From NCBI GenBank assembly GCA_937894795.1, contig CALCQV010000098.1, positions 1 to 42,373 on the forward strand: DNA of 42,373 bases, in the 5' to 3' direction. The notes under the pieces are model-generated. The model made no database searches. It saw only the letters and a list, made by a program, of their open reading frames with translations, and was not told where the DNA came from. This DNA is from an uncultured Bacteroidales bacterium (GTDB lineage Bacteria; Bacteroidota; Bacteroidia; Bacteroidales; Lentimicrobiaceae). Made by a program: the position numbers and the translations under genes. Shown here one piece after another: positions 42,304 through 42,373 of this stretch. How positions within the stretch are numbered: the stretch's first letter is position 1; the number at the start of each line of letters is the position of its first letter.

Positions 42304-42373
42304 GACAGAGTATTAGTTTTAGCAGTGATACTTTTAATAAATTCGGTTTCTATACTTAAAGGTCAATATTTAT

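Noticed and set aside
1..42373. tRNA, rRNA, insertion sequence or prophage genes
   Set aside because: No tRNA-like cloverleaf, ribosomal sequence, transposase or phage structural gene was recognised in the window.

Overview
The window looks like chromosomal DNA of a member of the Bacteroidota, most likely an anaerobic or marine Bacteroidales/Marinilabiliales-type organism. The reasons are two S46 dipeptidyl peptidases, an Omp28-like lipoprotein beside a DUF6029-type barrel and a TlpA-type thioredoxin, a membrane-anchored MutS homologue, SprT-like and CvpA proteins of the type found in this phylum, and repeated TAnnTTTG-like -7 promoter boxes with little Shine-Dalgarno signal. The genus cannot be read from the sequence. 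No rRNA, tRNA, CRISPR array, insertion sequence or prophage was seen. The coding density is high and most genes are housekeeping or cell-envelope genes.

Layout. 1-4.8 kb: the 3' part of an exporter-type ABC protein, an M20 amidohydrolase, a Cof-type HAD phosphatase, an intergenic array of eight 11-bp units in inverted arrangement (2852-2951), an HD phosphohydrolase and a tRNA-dihydrouridine synthase. 5-10.3 kb: a cold-shock-domain protein, an orphan NarL-type response regulator diverging from a large surface lipoprotein, a small outer-membrane barrel, and a two-gene unit of a secreted protein carrying HEEYH plus a four-helix membrane protein. 10.3-15.7 kb: mtnA, tag, a YgiQ radical SAM protein and a convergent amino-acid permease. 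16-20.6 kb: a MacB-like efflux operon (ATPase, two permeases, membrane-fusion protein) behind a palindrome-rich promoter region. 20.7-23.3 kb: nhaA and a soluble PAS histidine kinase.

23.5-32.2 kb is the most distinctive stretch: a lipoprotein metallopeptidase related to dipeptidyl peptidase III (M49), an S46 dipeptidyl peptidase, a MutS-family ATPase with membrane segments, and a second, convergent S46 peptidase. Both S46 enzymes carry Gly where DPP11 carries Arg, so both should prefer hydrophobic rather than acidic P1 residues. With the M20 hydrolase and the amino-acid permease this suggests peptide or protein use as a nutrient source. The second S46 gene ends a minus-strand transcription unit (small lipoprotein, SprT-like protease, mannose-1-phosphate guanylyltransferase, S46).

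34.3-42.4 kb: mlaE-mlaF lipid-transport genes followed by a CvpA-type protein, a dCMP deaminase, a biotin-domain-free carboxyltransferase subunit, and a minus-strand cluster TlpA-like thioredoxin / DUF6029-like barrel / Omp28-like CxxC lipoprotein that ends at a strong terminator. No clearly new defence or mobile system was found. The best candidates for undescribed biology are the 11-bp inverted array, the membrane MutS between the two peptidases, the HEEYH protein pair, the pentapeptide M49 lipoprotein, and the TlpA-DUF6029-Omp28 cluster.
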